Of a stretch of DNA of 64,000 bases, positions 17,977 to 26,791 are shown in pieces. This stretch comes from Bog-473 sp963843365 (lineage in GTDB: Bacteria > Actinomycetota > Acidimicrobiia > Acidimicrobiales > RAAP-2). Every line of letters begins with the position of its first letter. Position 1 is the first letter of the stretch. Position numbers and translations under genes: made by a program. The stretch spans positions 62,001 through 126,000 of the forward strand of contig CAWJKG010000003.1 in NCBI GenBank assembly GCA_963843365.1. Direction: 5' to 3'. The notes beneath the pieces are model-generated. The model worked only from the letters and a program-made list of their open reading frames with translations. It was not told where the DNA came from and made no database searches.

Positions 17977-18740
17977 CGCGCGTCGTCACCGCGCATCGGC
18001 GCCACGGCACCTCGGCGCCGCTGTTTCGGCGTCACGGCAGCCGCGTCGCCGCGGTCTCGGCGCCACGGCACCTCGGCGTCACGGCACCCGCGCCGCCGCC
18101 GCGTGTCGGCGCCACAGCACCTCGGCGTCTCGGCGCGCGGTGTCGCCCCATCGTTTTTCGGCTCGCGGGGCGGGACTGGACCGCGCGGCGCCGCACCGTG
18201 CCGAGGCGACGCAACGGCGCGCGGAGGGGTGGTCGCGACCCCGGTCGGTGTGCGCACGGAGGTGCGTCTCGCCTGTCACTCCCCCCGGCGCCACGACCCA
18301 CGCCGAGGTTGCGACGCGCTCCGGCCGGGGGCAGTCCCCTGGCGGCCGGCCAGACGCCCGACCCGATCGACAGCATCCGTGACCTGGAGCGATGTCGTCC
18401 GACGAGGTGATCCGGCCGCCCACCGGCCGCCGATCTCTGTCGTCACTCGGCACGGGGCATCGGTGTGCGTGCAGCAGGAGGGCAGCGACCGGATGGCCCT
18501 CGCCCGAAGGCGTGCGCGCATGGGCGCGCAGGATGCCGGGCGGTCCGCCGGGCCGGGCCACGCCGCCGCGTCGTCGCTCCGCCGGCGCTCGGTCCGAGGG
18601 ACGCGGCAACTTCACCGCGCCCGTCGCACGCCAGAACCCTGTGACCTGCGCCGGAGTCGCTGACCCGAAACCGCAATGCGGAGTCGTTAGGATTGGGGAG
18701 TGCCCCACCTGCGCCGGTCGGGGCGACATCTCTCCTGCCG
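17977..18740. other. 764-bp gene-free gap between prfB and ftsE
   Basis: The usual tight prfB-ftsE spacing is interrupted. Open frames here are long on both strands only because of the very high GC content; their products are Arg/Ala/Pro-rich with no recognisable motif or good ribosome site. The left 150 bases hold a degenerate short repeat cluster (separate entry). TTAGGATT at 18689 is the only AT-rich spot close to ftsE and might be part of its promoter. I see no tRNA, tmRNA or terminator. Confidence 0.5.
17996..18137. repeat. Cluster of ~16-bp degenerate repeats, unit TCGGCGYCACGGCACC
   Basis: Copies begin at 17996, 18026, 18057, 18073, 18106 and 18122, i.e. at spacings of 30, 31, 16, 33 and 16 bases, close to multiples of 16. 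Three copies extend to the same 22-mer (TCGGCGCCACGGCACCTCGG plus CG at 17996 and 18057, with one mismatch at 18106). The unit contains the palindrome GGCGCC. Too short, irregular and few for CRISPR; it may be a decayed minisatellite or a protein-binding array. Confidence 0.6.
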
Positions 18741-19445
18741 ATGATCCGATTCGAAAACGTCACCAAGACCTACAAGGGATCGACGGTCGCGCTGCGCGAC
18801 ATCACCGTTGAGATCGAGAAGGGCGAGTTCGTCTTCCTCGTCGGCGCGTCCGGTTCCGGCAAGACCACCTTCATCCGGCTTCTGCTGCGCGAGGAGCTCC
18901 CCGACACCGGCCAGATCCTCGAGGCGGGCCGCAACATCGTCGAGCTGCCGAAATGGCGGGTGCCGTACCTGCGCCGCAACATCGGCTGCGTCTTCCAGGA
19001 CTTCCGCCTCCTGCCCAACAAGTCGGTCTTCGAGAACGTGGCCTTCGCGCTCGAGGTCATCGGGAGGCCCCGCCACGTGGTGGCGAACCAGGTGCCCCAG
19101 GTCCTGGACCTGGTCGGCTTGTCCAACAAGCGGGACAACCTGCCCAGCGAGCTCTCGGGCGGCGAGCAGCAGCGGGTCGCGGTGGCGCGGGCCTTCGTGA
19201 ACCGGCCGTTGATCCTCCTGGCCGACGAGCCCACCGGGAATCTCGACCCCCAGACGAGCCAGGGCATCATGCAGTTGCTGGACCGCATCAACCGCACGGG
19301 CACGACGGTCGTGGTGGCGACGCACGACGAGGTCCTGGTGGACAAAATGCGCCGGCGCGTCATCGAGCTGAGCAACGGGAGAATGGTGCGCGACCAGGCG
19401 CGTGGCGTGTACGGCTTCGACGGCTCGGGCCAAGAGGCCGTCTAG
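18741..19445 (+). CDS. ftsE: Cell division ATP-binding protein FtsE
   Basis: ABC-type ATPase that with FtsX couples divisome assembly to activation of septal peptidoglycan hydrolases. The start ATG 18741 (MIRFENVTKTYKGS) matches the family; an upstream GTG at 18693 would add an unlikely leader. Walker A GASGSGKTT (35-43), signature LSGGEQQR, Walker B LLADEPTGNLDP and the FtsE-typical CVFQDFRLLPNKSVFENV are intact. 234 residues. ftsX follows 23 bases downstream. Confidence 0.96.
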   Translation: MIRFENVTKTYKGSTVALRDITVEIEKGEFVFLVGASGSGKTTFIRLLLREELPDTGQILEAGRNIVELPKWRVPYLRRNIGCVFQDFRLLPNKSVFENVAFALEVIGRPRHVVANQVPQVLDLVGLSNKRDNLPSELSGGEQQRVAVARAFVNRPLILLADEPTGNLDPQTSQGIMQLLDRINRTGTTVVVATHDEVLVDKMRRRVIELSNGRMVRDQARGVYGFDGSGQEAV

Positions 19446-19468
19446 GTGATGCCCGTGGGTGTGCGCTG

Positions 19469-20356
19469 ATGCCTGTCTCTGTCGACTATGTCGTGCGCGA
19501 GACGGCGTCGAACCTGTGGCGGAACCGCCTCATGACGATCGCCGCCGTGCTCACGGTCGCCGTGTCGCTGTCGCTCGTGGGGGCCGCGCTCCTGTTGCGC
19601 CAGGGGTCGGCCAACGCCACCGGGACCCTCGAGCGGGGTACCCAGGTCACGGTCTGGATGGAGCCCAACGCCAACGCCCAGGAGATCTCGGCGGTGGGCA
19701 CCGAGCTGTCCCAGCTGAATTACGTGCAGCAGCCGTGCGCCTACTGGAACAAGGCGCGGAACTTCTCCGAGGCCCGGCGGCTGCTCCCCTCGGACGTGTT
19801 CCAGGCCACCACCGAGTCCGAGATGCCCACCTCCTATTGGTGCACCCCGGTTGCGCTCACCGACGCCGCCCAGGTGGTGCACACCTTCAGCGGCACCGCA
19901 GGCGTCCTGTCCGTGACCGAGCCGCAGCAGACCATCCACAACGAGGAGACGGTGATCAACGTGTCCAAGTGGGTCTGTCTGGCCATCGCCATCGTGCTCA
20001 TCGTGTCCGCCGCCGTCCTGATCCTGAACACCATCCGCATGGCCATCTTCGCCCGGCGCCGCGAGGTCTCCGTGATGAAGCTGGTCGGGGCCACCAACTG
20101 GTTCATCCGGGTGCCGTTCATGTCCGAGGGCCTCCTGCAGGGGCTGTTCGGCTCGCTGCTGGCTGCGGTCGTCGTCTACTTCGTCTACCTCTTCATCAAC
20201 CATGAGGGTGGCGGGAAGACGTCGAGCAACATCTTCACCGCCATGCACATGTCCGGCTCCGAGGTGCTGCTGACGAACGTCGTCGTCGTCGTCGTCGGCA
20301 TGGCCATCGGCTCCATCGGCTCGGCCATCGCGATCCGGCGCTTCCTCGACGTCTGA
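19469..20356 (+). CDS. ftsX: Cell division membrane protein FtsX
   Basis: Membrane partner of FtsE. Four predicted helices: one near residues 20-42, then three in the C-terminal FtsX/MacB permease domain. The large extracytoplasmic loop (~45-165) contains two cysteines of the actinobacterial type (QPCAYWNKARNF and SYWCTPVALTD) that probably form a disulfide. Cytoplasmic loop REVSVMKLVGATNWFIRVPF is the family's FtsE contact. 295 residues. Unlike many actinobacteria, no smpB or tmRNA gene follows; the next gene converges. Confidence 0.96.
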   Translation: MPVSVDYVVRETASNLWRNRLMTIAAVLTVAVSLSLVGAALLLRQGSANATGTLERGTQVTVWMEPNANAQEISAVGTELSQLNYVQQPCAYWNKARNFSEARRLLPSDVFQATTESEMPTSYWCTPVALTDAAQVVHTFSGTAGVLSVTEPQQTIHNEETVINVSKWVCLAIAIVLIVSAAVLILNTIRMAIFARRREVSVMKLVGATNWFIRVPFMSEGLLQGLFGSLLAAVVVYFVYLFINHEGGGKTSSNIFTAMHMSGSEVLLTNVVVVVVGMAIGSIGSAIAIRRFLDV

Positions 20357-20374
20357 GGGCCCGGGGCGGCGCAG

Positions 20375-22423
20375 TCACCCGCCCGCATCCGAAGGGCGAC
20401 AGAGGTACAGGCGGAACACCCCGGCATCCGTGCGCACCGTTGCCGCGACACCCGCTTGGGCGCTGCAGTGCGCCCGCACCCACCGCATGTCGGGATTGCG
20501 GGTGAGCGGATCGGTCCCGACCAGCACGTAGCCCACGTGGCGATGGCGCACGTCGCCGATGAACGTCCGCAACGGAGTCGCCGGCACCTGGCCCGAGAAC
20601 CCGCCCACGGGGAGGTACTCGTGGCCGGTCGCCAGCACGGCGCCGCTCGCCTGCGCCGAGGACTCGTTGGCCACGACGCTCGCCGCCATGGGGAACCGCG
20701 CCGCCCTGGCCGCCGCCGCGGCCCAGCCGGCGACCGTCCGGTGCCACCCCGCCTGCGCCGCCGCGGTCGCCGGCGCCGGTTGGTAGGGCGAGTCGAAGGG
20801 GCCGAGCTCGTCGCCGACCACGGTGGCCGAGGCCCAGACTCCACCCAGGAGCAGTGCCGCCAGCGCCAGGGCGAGCCCGGTCGACCGCTCCCACGGGCGG
20901 CGGCCCCGGCGCAGCGACAGGGCGAGGAGCCCAATGGCTCCGGCGGCCGTGAGTGCACTCGTCGCGATGATCCAGGGACGCACGCCGGCCCGGTCGGGCA
21001 CGAGCCAGAGGGCGTAGCCCACACCGGCGGCGGTGGTGGCCATCACCAGAACCGGCACGACCCAGGTGCGCGCCCGCAGCCTCCAGGCCAGGGCGAACCC
21101 GAGCCCGCAGAGCGCCGCCAGCGGAGGTGCCAGCGCCGCCAGGTAGTACCCGTTGAGGAAGTGCGAGGACGAAATGAAACTCCAGGTGAGGATCTGCCAC
21201 ACCCCCCAGAGCAGCGCCGCCGCCCGCCAGGGGTCGGTGCGGGGCTCGCGGCGGCGCGCCATCAGAATGCCGCCCAGCGCGACCAGGGACGGCACGAACA
21301 GCCAGGCTGCTTCCCGGCCGAGCGAGCCGTCGAGGAATCGTCCGGGTCCGCGCGGCAGCGAGCGAGTCGGTGCCCCCCCGCTCGTCGACGTGACCCGCCC
21401 GACCGGTGGCCGGCTGCAGCCCGGCTGGTCGAGCAGGTCGCCAGTGAGGCGACCGGCGCCGTTGTAGAGGAACACCTGGCTGAAGATCGAGTTGTTGCAG
21501 CTCCCGTCGACATAGGGGCGGTCCTGCGACGGGACCAGGGAGACCACGGACATGAAGCTCAAGGACACGGCGACGACGGCGAGGCCGGCCAGGGCGACGT
21601 GTCCGACCCGGCGCTCCAGGCTCGCCACGGGCGCCGCCAGGATGTACACGAGGAAGAGCGCCGGCAGGACGACCCAGGCCTCGAGCATCTTGGCCTGGAA
21701 GGCAAGCCCGACCCAGACGGCCGCGAGCATGAGCGACCGCAGACGGCCGGTCAGCAGCGCAGCGGTGGTCGCGTCCGCCGCCAACACCAGCAGCAGAATC
21801 AGGAGCGTGTCCGAAATGTTGCCGCGGTTCAGCAGAATGGTGACCGGCGTCGTGGCGAGCGCGGCCGCCGCGACCAGGCCGCCGCCCGCACCTGCGACCC
21901 TTCGCACGGCCCGGTAGAGGACCAGGACGGTCAGCGCACCCTCAATGGCCTGTGGCAAGACGATGGCCCAGATGTGGAAGCCGAAGAGGCGGACCGAGAG
22001 GGCCTGCACCCAGAGCGCACCCGGCAGCTTGTCCACCGAGACCGTGCCCCACGGATCGAAGGCGCCGAAGAAGAAGTTGTGCCAGCTCTGCGCCATGCTG
22101 CGCACCGCCGCGCCGTAGAACGTCTCGAGCTGGGCACTGCCGCTTTCCCAGCTGTAGGAGAAGAACGCCAGTCCGGCCACCACGAGCAGGACCGGGCGCG
22201 CCCAACGGGGTTGACCCGGAGGCGACAGCCAGAACTGCCACGGGCTGCTCCGCTCGACCCGGGCGGGGGCCGAGTGCTCGCCGCGTTCGCGCACCGGCGC
22301 CTCCGTCACGAGGCCCCCGACTTCGTCCCCCACTCGGCGCAACCTAGCCCCGCAGGGGGTTGATCGGGGTGCCATCGGGTTGCGCCCAGGGCGCCCGCCG
22401 ACGGTGACTGCACTACGTTGCAC
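20375..22423 (-). CDS. ArnT/PMT-like membrane glycosyltransferase (GT39/GT83 type)
   Basis: Polytopic enzyme that probably moves a sugar from a polyprenyl-phosphate carrier to an extracytoplasmic acceptor. The first extracytoplasmic loop has the family pattern (ETFYGAAVRSMAQSWHNFFFGAFDP, split around DP) and PGALWVQALSVRLFGFH, followed by about ten membrane segments. A long Cys-containing loop (SCNNSIFSQVF) and a soluble C-terminal domain (~540-682) follow. 682 residues; the first ~60 are hydrophilic, and starts at ATG 22423 or 22375 are both possible. It converges with ftsX and diverges from the small membrane-protein gene at 22477. Acceptor unknown. Confidence 0.82.
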   Translation of the reverse strand: MQRSAVTVGGRPGRNPMAPRSTPCGARLRRVGDEVGGLVTEAPVRERGEHSAPARVERSSPWQFWLSPPGQPRWARPVLLVVAGLAFFSYSWESGSAQLETFYGAAVRSMAQSWHNFFFGAFDPWGTVSVDKLPGALWVQALSVRLFGFHIWAIVLPQAIEGALTVLVLYRAVRRVAGAGGGLVAAAALATTPVTILLNRGNISDTLLILLLVLAADATTAALLTGRLRSLMLAAVWVGLAFQAKMLEAWVVLPALFLVYILAAPVASLERRVGHVALAGLAVVAVSLSFMSVVSLVPSQDRPYVDGSCNNSIFSQVFLYNGAGRLTGDLLDQPGCSRPPVGRVTSTSGGAPTRSLPRGPGRFLDGSLGREAAWLFVPSLVALGGILMARRREPRTDPWRAAALLWGVWQILTWSFISSSHFLNGYYLAALAPPLAALCGLGFALAWRLRARTWVVPVLVMATTAAGVGYALWLVPDRAGVRPWIIATSALTAAGAIGLLALSLRRGRRPWERSTGLALALAALLLGGVWASATVVGDELGPFDSPYQPAPATAAAQAGWHRTVAGWAAAAARAARFPMAASVVANESSAQASGAVLATGHEYLPVGGFSGQVPATPLRTFIGDVRHRHVGYVLVGTDPLTRNPDMRWVRAHCSAQAGVAATVRTDAGVFRLYLCRPSDAGG

Positions 22424-22476
22424 CTCTGTGTCGGACCACCAGGGCAGAGCTTCGGAGTCGCGGCATCGGGCGAGCT

Positions 22477-22764
22477 GTGATTGAGCCGTCCCGCCGCGCT
22501 TCGAACGGGTCCAGGCCGGACGTCTCGCGATCCCGGTTCTTCTGCAACAACGCGCGCAAGGGCTCGCTCGTCTGCGGCGTCATTGCCTTCTGCGCACTGG
22601 TGATCGGCGGTGGCTTCGCCGAGATCAGCTCGAACGGTGCGCCCACGTCGGCCGAGACGGCAGTGATCCGCTACATCATTGTGGGCTCGCTCGTCATCGG
22701 CGGGATCCTCTACGTCATCGGCGGCCGCATGATGCGCAGCGGCGGCCCGCCTGGGCCAGACTGA
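22477..22764 (+). CDS. Small membrane protein of unknown function
   Basis: 95 residues with GTG start. A basic leader (~1-28) precedes two hydrophobic segments (VCGVIAFCALVIGGGF and YIIVGSLVIGGILYVIGG), so a two-helix inner-membrane hairpin is likely. I recognise no family. A second small gene starts 4 bases after the stop, suggesting cotranscription, and codon use (G/C third positions) fits real coding sequence. Confidence 0.6.
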   Translation: MIEPSRRASNGSRPDVSRSRFFCNNARKGSLVCGVIAFCALVIGGGFAEISSNGAPTSAETAVIRYIIVGSLVIGGILYVIGGRMMRSGGPPGPD

Positions 22765-22768
22765 GCGT

Positions 22769-22993
22769 ATGGGGAGCGCAGGCGACAAACCCAGGAAGCA
22801 GAAGCGGCGACTGGCCAAGGCGCCGAAGTACGAGGAGCCGAATTCCTTGCCGGCCCCGGGCCTGGTCGGCAGTTCCGGTGCCGGCTACGGGTCGCGCTAC
22901 GGGCACTCGGCCGACCACCATGGGCCGGAGAAGCCGCCCGGGCGCTTCGGTGCGTTCATTCTCCGCTGCCTCGGCATGAAGCCCAAGTCCTAG
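22769..22993 (+). CDS. Small basic hypothetical protein
   Basis: 74 residues, start ATG 22769 only 4 bases after the preceding stop. The N-terminus is Lys/Arg-rich (KPRKQKRRLAKAPKYEEP), the middle Gly/Ser/Tyr-rich (GSSGAGYGSRYGHS), and the end is hydrophobic with FGAFILRCLGMKPKS. No recognised domain. Genomic position suggests it works with, or is expressed with, the small membrane protein upstream. Confidence 0.55.
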   Translation: MGSAGDKPRKQKRRLAKAPKYEEPNSLPAPGLVGSSGAGYGSRYGHSADHHGPEKPPGRFGAFILRCLGMKPKS

Positions 22994-23030
22994 CGGGACC
23001 CGGAACCCCACGTTCCCGGACTGCTCCGGG

Positions 23031-23064
23031 CGGCAAGGTTCGCGGCAAGGTTCGCGGCAAGGAG
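23031..23064. repeat. Three tandem 12-bp repeats (CGGCAAGGTTCG)
   Basis: CGGCAAGGTTCG occurs at 23031-23042 and 23043-23054, with a third partial copy CGGCAAGG at 23055. The array lies 60-90 bases upstream of ssb, so slippage here could alter its leader length. Confidence 0.7.
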
Positions 23065-23123
23065 TGGCCACCACGCTGTCCACGCCCTCGGATCGGGGGC
23101 GTCCGACGAAAGCGAGGAAGCAG

Positions 23124-23546
23124 ATGGCCAACACCACGACGATCACCGGGAATCTGACCCGAGAACCCGAAATCCGCTACACGCGCGAGGGGCAGGCGAC
23201 GGCTCAGCTCGGCGTCGCCGTGAACCGGCGCTGGCAGGACCGCACGACCCAGGAGTGGCAGGAGTCCACCTCGTACTTCGACGTGATCTGCTGGCGCGAT
23301 CTGGCCGAGAACGTCGCGTTGAGCCTGACCAAGGGCATGCGGGTCGTCGTCACCGGGCGGTTGGAGCACCGCACCTGGGAGACCGAGGAGGGCGAGCACC
23401 GCTCCAAGGTGGAGATCACCGCCGACGAGGTGGGTGCCAGCATGCGCTTCGCCACCGTCGACGTCCACAAGGTGGAACGGCGGGGCGTGGCCGCGCCGGA
23501 GAGCCCCGGCGCCGAGGGAACCGAGGCCGTGGCGGTGGACGCCTGA
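23124..23546 (+). CDS. ssb: Single-stranded DNA-binding protein (paralogue type)
   Basis: OB-fold protein that coats single-stranded DNA in replication and repair. ATG 23124 has a good ribosome site (GCGAGGAAGCAG) and begins MANTTTITGNLTREPEIRYT; GTG 23064 would add a 20-residue leader. The fold core (TAQLGVAVNRRWQDR, SYFDVICWRDLAENV, GMRVVVTGRLEHRTW) is complete. 140 residues. The tail is short and acidic (AVAVDA) and lacks the canonical DDDIPF tip that recruits partner proteins, so this may be an accessory SSB rather than the main replicative one. Confidence 0.93.
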   Translation: MANTTTITGNLTREPEIRYTREGQATAQLGVAVNRRWQDRTTQEWQESTSYFDVICWRDLAENVALSLTKGMRVVVTGRLEHRTWETEEGEHRSKVEITADEVGASMRFATVDVHKVERRGVAAPESPGAEGTEAVAVDA

Positions 23547-23547
23547 G

Positions 23548-23736
23548 ATGGTGCCCTGGCTCATCACCACGTCGGGATGGCCCGGCGTGGCCGTCCATGT
23601 CGCGGCGGCCGGCGCGCACGTGGTGCGGGAGCCGGTCCCGGCGGCGAGCGCGGCAGTGTGCATCCTGGCCGGTGCCGGCGTCGCCTGGGCGACGGCCCGG
23701 CGCGCCGCACAGGGCGGTCGGGCACCGTCGCGCTGA
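23548..23736 (+). CDS. Possible small hydrophobic protein downstream of ssb
   Basis: 62 codons beginning at ATG 23548, one base after the ssb stop (TGAGATG). The product is hydrophobic in two stretches (WPGVAVHVAAAGAHVV and ASAAVCILAGAGVAWATA) and ends with a basic tail. No family recognised and no clear ribosome site, so it could be a chance frame in GC-rich DNA; the tight spacing is the main argument for it. Confidence 0.35.
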   Translation: MVPWLITTSGWPGVAVHVAAAGAHVVREPVPAASAAVCILAGAGVAWATARRAAQGGRAPSR

Positions 23737-23739
23737 CAT

Positions 23740-24208
23740 TCAGTCGCCGGCGGGGGCCTCCTCGGTACCGGGGTCCTCGCCGGCGGGCGTGTAGGTCAGG
23801 GCGAGCGAGTTCACGCAATAACGCTGCCCGGTGTCGGTCGGGCCGTCGGGGAAGACATGGCCCAGATGACCGCCGCACCGCGGCGCAGAGGATCTCGGTG
23901 CGGGACATCGGGAAGCCGCGCTCCCTGCGCTCCAGGACCGTGCCGGCGGCGCAGGCCCGGTCGAAGCTGGGCCAGCCCGTCCCCGATTCGAACTTGGCGT
24001 CGGTGTCGAAGAGCGCGGCGCCGCAGCCCGCACAGTGGAACACGCCCGCACCATCGACGTGGAGGAGATCGCCCGACCACGGGGGCTCGGTGCCCGCCCG
24101 GCGCAGGACGGCGTACCGCGCCGGGGAGAGTTGCGCCTTCCACTCCTCGTCGGTCTTGCCGGCCTCGAACGAGGTGGTCTCGTCCGCTCGCCGTTTGCGG
24201 GCGAACAC
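23740..24208 (-). CDS. msrB: Peptide-methionine (R)-S-oxide reductase MsrB (frameshifted)
   Basis: Repairs oxidised methionine (R-sulfoxide) in proteins using a catalytic cysteine. From ATG 24208 the sequence shows the zinc CxxC (CAGC) and ALFDTDAKFESGTGWPSF. An extra base near 23881 shifts the frame; the next frame continues CGGHLGHVFPDGPTDTG and RYCVNSLALTY, which supplies the second zinc cysteine pair and the catalytic Cys, ending at 23740. Reconstructed length 155 residues, normal. The amidohydrolase gene ends 6 bases upstream, so they may be cotranscribed. Confidence 0.9.
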
Positions 24209-24214
24209 GCGGGC

Positions 24215-25420
24215 CTACGCGGCCAGGGCGGCCGCCGCGCTGCCCATGAGGTAGAGGAAGTTGTCGGCGTAGAACTGCCGGCGCACATCGTCCCCTGCGT
24301 CACCGAGCGAGGCCTCGAAGCGCTCCAGCGGCTTGCGCCCGCCTTCCACGTGGGGGTAGTCGGAGGAGAAGAGCACCAGATCGGCTCCGGCCTGCTCCAC
24401 AATCCAGCCGACGTCCTCGGTCGGGTAGGGGGTGAACCGGCACTGCCGGTGCACGTACTCGCTCGGCCGGAGCGACAGCGCCTGCAGGCGTTCCTCGTGG
24501 CGGTGGAAGGCCTCGAAGGCCGACTCCATCTGGCGCAGCCAGGAGGGCACCCAGACGGCGCCCTGCTCAATGACCCCGATGCGCAGGTCGGGGAACGCGT
24601 CGAGCACGCCGTCGAAGATCAGCGTGGCGAGTGTCTGCGCCGGGGGGACCGGGATGCCCATGTAGTCGACCGAACGGAAGTTCTCCTCGCCCCCGTGGAA
24701 GTCGGGCGGCACGGGCTTGCCGTTGACGAAGTAGTGGGGGTCGATCAGCGTCCCCGTGCCTCCGACGTGGAACACCACCGGGATGCCTGCTTCGGCCGCT
24801 CTCGCCCACACGCCGAACAGGTCGGTGTGGCTGGGCGAGAAGTGCGGGGGGCAGCCCGAGGCGATCAGCAGCGCCGCCGCGCCCTGGACCAGCGCATCCT
24901 CGGTGGCGGCGACGGCCCGCTCGGGGTCGGCCAGCGGGATGTACAGCGACGGCAACAGGCGCGGGTCGACCGAGCAGAATTCGAGCATGCCGCGGTTGTG
25001 GGCGCGGGCCGCCGCATAGGCCAGGTCGGCGTCGGCGTGCTCCATGTCGTGCAGGCGCCCGTTGTGGAAGGTGTTGAACACCAGCTGGCTCGAGAACCCC
25101 AGGAGGTCGAGGGCGCGGGAGCGGTCCTCGGCGATGAAGGAGCCCGTGGCGGCAAAGTTCTTGCGCGCCATGATCTGGGCTTCCTCGTCGGCCCGGTACT
25201 CGGGGGAGGCGTGGCGGGCCCGGAGCGCATCGAAGGCGGCCACGAGGTCACGTTGCTGGTCCGCCGGATCGCCGGTCTGTCGCAGCTCGTTCCCGCCGGG
25301 GTAGCGCAGGACGGACAGCCGGTCCCGGTAGGCCGCCTCGGCGTGGTCACGGAGCCAGGTGGGCGTCTCCATGATGTGGGCGTCGGCATCGTGCACGATC
25401 CGGCCCTGGGAGTAGGCCAT
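24215..25420 (-). CDS. Amidohydrolase family 2 (ACMSD-like) metal-dependent hydrolase
   Basis: TIM-barrel hydrolase/decarboxylase of the amidohydrolase-2 group. Metal-binding HDADAHIME motif at the N-terminus (~10-18), a barrel His in VVFHVGG (~220), and a late aspartate in LVLFSSDYPHVEGG. 401 residues. ATG 25420 has a strong ribosome site (GGGGAGGTAGAC). It is divergent from an acyl-CoA dehydrogenase, and the neighbourhood suggests ring or side-chain catabolism, but the substrate cannot be read from sequence. Confidence 0.85.
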   Translation of the reverse strand: MAYSQGRIVHDADAHIMETPTWLRDHAEAAYRDRLSVLRYPGGNELRQTGDPADQQRDLVAAFDALRARHASPEYRADEEAQIMARKNFAATGSFIAEDRSRALDLLGFSSQLVFNTFHNGRLHDMEHADADLAYAAARAHNRGMLEFCSVDPRLLPSLYIPLADPERAVAATEDALVQGAAALLIASGCPPHFSPSHTDLFGVWARAAEAGIPVVFHVGGTGTLIDPHYFVNGKPVPPDFHGGEENFRSVDYMGIPVPPAQTLATLIFDGVLDAFPDLRIGVIEQGAVWVPSWLRQMESAFEAFHRHEERLQALSLRPSEYVHRQCRFTPYPTEDVGWIVEQAGADLVLFSSDYPHVEGGRKPLERFEASLGDAGDDVRRQFYADNFLYLMGSAAAALAA

Positions 25421-25585
25421 GTCTACCTCCCCTCTGCCACTCCGCTCGTGTCGTGGTGGTCACGCCCCGTGGCTGCGGCCAGTATTCCAGGCCGGGACGC
25501 CGGCCTGCCCACCACCGTCCGTGGGCCGGGGTCAATCTGACGACCCGTCAGGTCGGGCGCGCCGGCTTGGCTACGCTCCCCGGCG

Positions 25586-26791
25586 ATGGATCTGCGCGAC
25601 CGCCCCGAGGACGTTGCGTTCCGCCGGGAGGTGAGAGCCTTCCTGGAGGAGCACCTGGTCGGGGAGTACGCGGAGCTCGGAGGCCGGGGCGGCTCGGGGG
25701 ACGAGACCTTCGGGTTCGAGGTCCGCCGGCGCTGGGAGAAGGTGCTGGCGGGGGGAGGCTGGACCTGCCTCGGCTGGCCGGTCGAGTTCGGTGGCCGCGG
25801 CGCCAGCATGACCGAGCAGGTCATCTTCAACGAGGAGTACGCGCGGGCGGCGGCCCCGGGACGGGTGAACGTCATGGGTGAGGGCCTGCTCGGCCCCACC
25901 CTCATCCACTACGGCACTCCGGAGCAGCAGGCACGCTTCCTCCCGCCCATCCGGGAGGGCGCCGAGCTCTGGTGCCAGGGATACTCCGAGCCCGACGCGG
26001 GCAGCGACCTGGCCAACGTGCAGACCAGGGCCGTCCGCGACGGCGACCAGTGGGTCCTGACCGGGCAGAAGGTCTGGACCTCGCTGGCCCACCTGGCGGA
26101 CTGGTGCTTCGTGGTGTGCCGGACCGATCCGGATTCCGCGCGCCACAAGGGACTGTCCTATCTGTTGGTGCCCATGGACCAGCCCGGGGTGGAGGTGCGG
26201 CCCATCACGCAGCTGACCCGGACGAGCGAGTTCAACGAGGTGTTCTTCGACGGCGCCCGCACGCAGGTCGACAACGTGGTGGGTGGGGTCGGTGACGGCT
26301 GGCGGGTCGCTCTGGCCACCCTGGCCTTCGAGCGGGGCGTGGCGCTGCTCGGTTTCCAGCTCGGCTTCCGCCGCGAGCTCGACCGGTTGGTGGCCCTGGC
26401 CGAGGAGAACGGTGCCGCCCGCCGCCCGCTCGTGCGCCAGAAGCTGGCCCAGGCCCACATTGAGCTGACCATCATGCGCTACAACACGCTGCGCAGCCTC
26501 GCCGGCGTGGACGGTCCCGTGGCGCCGCCCGAAGCTTCCATCGCCAAGCTGTACTGGGGCAGCTGGCATCGCCGGCTGGGCGAGTTGGCCATGGAGGTCC
26601 TGGGGCCGGCGGCCACCGTGTTGGGTGGCGAAGCCCTGCCCGAGAACGGTGGGTACGGGCTCGGCGAGATCCAGCGGTCCTTCCTCTTCGCCCGCTCGGA
26701 GACCATTTACGGTGGGTCCAACCAGATTCAGCGCAACATCATCGGCGAGCGGGTACTGGGCCTGCCGCCCGAGCCCAAAGGGGTGGCGTGA
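25586..26791 (+). CDS. Acyl-CoA dehydrogenase
   Basis: FAD enzyme that introduces the alpha-beta double bond in acyl-CoA, feeding electrons to ETF. Family landmarks: CQGYSEPDAGSDLANVQTRA (FAD/substrate contact), GQKVWTSLAHLADW, and the C-terminal IYGGSNQIQRNIIGERVLG. The family's catalytic glutamate position is not unambiguous from sequence alone. 401 residues from ATG 25586. It is first in a tight plus-strand run: its stop overlaps the SDR gene (GTGA at 26788). Confidence 0.93.
   Translation: MDLRDRPEDVAFRREVRAFLEEHLVGEYAELGGRGGSGDETFGFEVRRRWEKVLAGGGWTCLGWPVEFGGRGASMTEQVIFNEEYARAAAPGRVNVMGEGLLGPTLIHYGTPEQQARFLPPIREGAELWCQGYSEPDAGSDLANVQTRAVRDGDQWVLTGQKVWTSLAHLADWCFVVCRTDPDSARHKGLSYLLVPMDQPGVEVRPITQLTRTSEFNEVFFDGARTQVDNVVGGVGDGWRVALATLAFERGVALLGFQLGFRRELDRLVALAEENGAARRPLVRQKLAQAHIELTIMRYNTLRSLAGVDGPVAPPEASIAKLYWGSWHRRLGELAMEVLGPAATVLGGEALPENGGYGLGEIQRSFLFARSETIYGGSNQIQRNIIGERVLGLPPEPKGVA

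Noticed and set aside
17996..18137. Possible CRISPR array
   Set aside because: Repeat units are 16-22 bp, imperfect, with spacings of 16-33 that are themselves repeat-like; no cas genes are present.
17977..18740. tmRNA or smpB, often near prfB-ftsE-ftsX
   Set aside because: No smpB-like protein after ftsX and no tmRNA tRNA-like ends in the gap or after ftsX.
20456..22363. Long open frame on the plus strand opposite the glycosyltransferase (~635 codons)
   Set aside because: Product is Arg/Gly/Gln-rich without motifs, while the minus strand encodes a clear membrane enzyme; typical antisense shadow of high-GC coding DNA.
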